6,900 nucleotides of DNA, taken from Treponema sp. (GTDB lineage: Bacteria; Spirochaetota; Spirochaetia; Treponematales; Breznakiellaceae). Below are positions 5,159 to 6,900 of the stretch, piece after piece. Under the pieces are notes generated by a model that saw only the letters and a list, made by a program, of their open reading frames with translations, was not told the DNA's origin and made no database searches. Both the position numbers and the translations under genes were made by a program. Position 1 is the first letter of the stretch. Each line of letters opens with the position of its first letter. The DNA lies in assembly GCA_031254385.1 (NCBI GenBank), contig JAIRUO010000255.1, forward strand, positions 1 through 6,900, given 5' to 3'.

Positions 5159-6364
5159 ATGCCCCGCCCCAAAACACTTCTTATACTTTTATGCGCCGTT
5201 TTACTTTTTTCCTGCGGAAGCATATGGGAACAAAAACCCACGGAAAAAGGAACCATCGGTTACATTGACATACCGTCGCCGGGTTTTTTCTGGCTGGTCT
5301 ACCCCTGGAAAGAAGGGAAACTTGCGACCATAGACGGGAAAGGCCGTTTTGCGGAAATTTCTTTTGTGGGCAAGTGGCATATGCGGATAAAACCGCTGGT
5401 TAATTTCCCCGGGGAACGCATTGACCGGTTACTGCGGGTTGCGACTGAGTCAAATATATTTGTTACCAAAAGCGGGGAGGAATTCTTTGTCGCGGACGTC
5501 GCCGCAAAGAAAACGAAATCGCTGGTGCCGTGGTGGGGCTGGCGTTTTAAAGTAGGTGTACCGGTATTTTTGGACTCGGAAAACGGCATCATCAATTTTA
5601 ATTATTATGCCTCAGACGATTACAAAAGCGAGCCAGGTTCCCAGCCATACTACAATGTTATCTATGACGCAAAAAACGACCAGGTACTTTACGAAAGCCC
5701 CAAAGAGGTAGGAGAAAATTTTGGTTTAGACGCGCCCATCACACCGGAATGGGCTATGGCTGAAATACCAAACGATGATGGCATACCGGGAACGAAGACT
5801 ATTCTGTATAACTGGAAGACGCATGAAACAGCCGAAAATGAATTGACCAAAAAACTGATCATTCCCGGCCTGAGTTCAATTTGGGATCCGGGTCAAAATC
5901 ATAACTTGGAAGGGCGCTACCTGTTTGCGGACATACCCCCAATACCCGGAGAGATGTTCGATAAAAAGGTAAAGGTAACCTGGGATGAAAACTATGAGAA
6001 CGTAACGGTTATCCCCCTTGATTATATGATGCCTCCTGAAGCGAAGTGGTGGTATGATTTCTACCTTTCCGCCGACGGCAAATGGGCGACCAATCTTTTC
6101 GGAGGCTATAGGGGGTTATATGGAGAATCTTTAGCCAGAAGGGTGTTTTTCCACTTGGACGCCCGCTACCCCAACGGTATGAGTATGCCGATATTTGTCG
6201 ATGGCTACCACAATGATCCTTTAAACTATGGATCATTTGTAGAGCATCCCGCACACGGTTTATGCTATGCCGAAGAAGTGTATAATCAGTACCTGCGTTT
6301 ATACAAAATGGACGAAGTCCTTGCGGAAATCAACCGGCAGGCGGCGGATATGGCGGCTCAATGA
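5159..6364 (+). CDS. Hypothetical lipoprotein, paralogue B
   Basis: This 401-residue lipoprotein is a clear paralogue of the one at 3227-4408, of unknown function. ATG 5159 is set by AGGAGG seven bases upstream. A TTG at 5087 in the same frame would add 24 non-signal residues and is rejected. The signal peptide ends in lipobox LFSC, Cys19. The N-terminal block at about 43-84 (FFWL, YPWKEGKLATIDG, RFAEISFVG, MRIKPL) and the C-terminal block at about 303-392 (GYRGL, VFFHLD, RYPNG, FVEHP, YLRLYKMDEVLAEINRQ) are close to paralogue A at both protein and DNA level. The central region is diverged and longer. The C-terminus carries an extra AADMAAQ where paralogue A stops at LAE. Its stop overlaps the crcB start (ATGA), implying translational coupling. 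It was probably produced by tandem duplication, and higBA now lies between the copies. Confidence 0.87.
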   Translation: MPRPKTLLILLCAVLLFSCGSIWEQKPTEKGTIGYIDIPSPGFFWLVYPWKEGKLATIDGKGRFAEISFVGKWHMRIKPLVNFPGERIDRLLRVATESNIFVTKSGEEFFVADVAAKKTKSLVPWWGWRFKVGVPVFLDSENGIINFNYYASDDYKSEPGSQPYYNVIYDAKNDQVLYESPKEVGENFGLDAPITPEWAMAEIPNDDGIPGTKTILYNWKTHETAENELTKKLIIPGLSSIWDPGQNHNLEGRYLFADIPPIPGEMFDKKVKVTWDENYENVTVIPLDYMMPPEAKWWYDFYLSADGKWATNLFGGYRGLYGESLARRVFFHLDARYPNGMSMPIFVDGYHNDPLNYGSFVEHPAHGLCYAEEVYNQYLRLYKMDEVLAEINRQAADMAAQ

Positions 6365-6738
6365 ATTACCTTTTAGTAGTTATTGGCGGCGGAATGGGCG
6401 CATTATTGCGGTATATATCAACTCAAGGTATCAACAGTATTTTTAACGGCAAATTTACCTTGGGGACATTTTTGGTAAATGGTGCGGGGTCTCTGTTAAT
6501 CGGATTTTTAATACCTTTATTTGACCTGCTCTCGATAGATAATAAATGGAAGTTATTACTGGTCACGGGTTTTTTGGGCGGGTATACAACCTACTCGGCA
6601 TATTCATACGAGACTATCCATTATTTCATAAACGGAAACATAAAATACGCGATTCTTAATATCGTCATTCATAATATAGTGTGTTTACTGTTAGTATTGC
6701 TGGGAATATGGTTAAGTAAATTGATATTTGCAAAATAA
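6361..6738 (+). CDS. crcB: CrcB/Fluc fluoride ion channel
   Basis: This 125-residue inner-membrane protein of the CrcB (Fluc) family works as an antiparallel dimer that exports fluoride passively and protects against fluoride toxicity. Four membrane segments are visible at about 2-20, 35-57, 64-90 and 96-122. Family motifs are GGGMGALLRY (9-18), GTFLVNGAGSLLIG (35-48) with the pore Asn40, and GFLGGYTTYSAYS (70-82) containing the mid-helix break that holds the central Na+ in characterised Flucs. The two Phe-box positions, usually TTFSTF, read TTYSAY here (Tyr78, Tyr81). ATG 6361 overlaps the preceding lipoprotein stop by four bases (ATGA), so translation is probably coupled. No fluoride riboswitch is seen because there is no leader. 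Length is normal and no residue is lost by truncation. Confidence 0.93.
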   Translation: MNYLLVVIGGGMGALLRYISTQGINSIFNGKFTLGTFLVNGAGSLLIGFLIPLFDLLSIDNKWKLLLVTGFLGGYTTYSAYSYETIHYFINGNIKYAILNIVIHNIVCLLLVLLGIWLSKLIFAK

Positions 6739-6900
6739 TTATACGGGCCAGAGGCCGGCTCCCTGACGAAGCAGTTTAATGTCTTCGCCGGAAATGTCCA
6801 GAATGGTAGAAAAAATACGTTCACGTTCTGCGCCGTCGTCCAAAACCAGATCCATATCGTCAATGCCGTCAAGTTCCCAGCCCCCTTCAAAAAGGTCGTC
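6739..6900 (-). CDS. C-terminal part of an unrecognised protein (runs off the window)
   Basis: The minus-strand frame entering at 6900 stays open to a TAA at 6741-6739 and gives 53 residues: DDLFEGGWELDGIDDMDLVL, then DDGAERERIFSTILDISGED, then IKLLRQGAGLWPV. It is acidic, with evenly placed charged and hydrophobic residues and codon use that looks coding. It is a better candidate than the other minus-strand frame here (6890-6669), which runs far into crcB. The stop codon lies directly against the crcB stop with no intervening base, so the two genes converge. I do not recognise the family. The upstream part is outside the window. Confidence 0.6.
   Translation of the reverse strand, partial: DDLFEGGWELDGIDDMDLVLDDGAERERIFSTILDISGEDIKLLRQGAGLWPV

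Noticed and set aside
6300..6361. Fluoride riboswitch upstream of crcB
   Set aside because: crcB overlaps the preceding coding sequence and there is no noncoding leader in which the aptamer could sit.
6669..6890. 73-codon minus-strand ORF across the crcB 3' end
   Set aside because: It overlaps crcB by about 70 bases. The adjacent minus-strand frame ending at 6739 is open to the window edge, ends exactly at the crcB boundary and looks more like coding sequence.

Overview
The window looks like an accessory or lineage-variable stretch of a spirochaete chromosome, most likely a host-associated Treponema such as the termite-gut species. This is an inference. It rests on the density of lipoproteins with relaxed lipoboxes, TPR lipoproteins of a style common in treponemes (last repeat interrupted by an ELTD..KK..Y.EKA segment), tandem paralogous lipoprotein genes, and a base composition that swings from AT-rich on the left to more balanced on the right. 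No rRNA, tRNA, CRISPR array, transposase or phage gene is visible.

Layout. Bases 1-423 hold no convincing gene. They contain a repeat cluster: a roughly 33-base unit once on the plus strand (98-130) and twice, nearly back to back, on the minus strand (315-348 and 351-383), with two small hairpins between. Two tandem, overlapping plus-strand genes (424-1524 and 1517-2584) encode paralogous TPR lipoproteins, followed by a very AT-rich small membrane protein (2625-2942). The next 284 bases carry a frameshifted scrap of the 3' end of a lipoprotein gene (3033-3069), a candidate promoter, and a possible 30-codon ORF (3122-3214).

From 3227 come two paralogous lipoproteins of an unrecognised family (3227-4408 and 5159-6364). 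They are separated by a minus-strand higB-higA toxin-antitoxin module (higB 4776-5057, higA 4427-4729). The second lipoprotein gene overlaps crcB (6361-6738), a Fluc-type fluoride channel. The last 162 bases encode, on the minus strand, the C-terminus of an unrecognised protein that ends directly against the crcB stop codon.

How the genes may work together. The two TPR lipoproteins are probably co-translated and may form a periplasmic or surface protein-interaction pair. The lipoprotein family was evidently amplified locally: two intact copies plus a remnant of a third. The higBA module sits between the two intact copies, convergent with one and divergent from the other, and has its own internal promoter for the antitoxin. 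CrcB is translationally coupled to a lipoprotein, not placed behind a visible fluoride riboswitch. I see no clear new multi-gene system. The most useful leads are the repeat cluster, the paralogue remnant, the apparently leaderless higA promoter with a symmetric site, and the Tyr-for-Phe changes in the CrcB pore motif.
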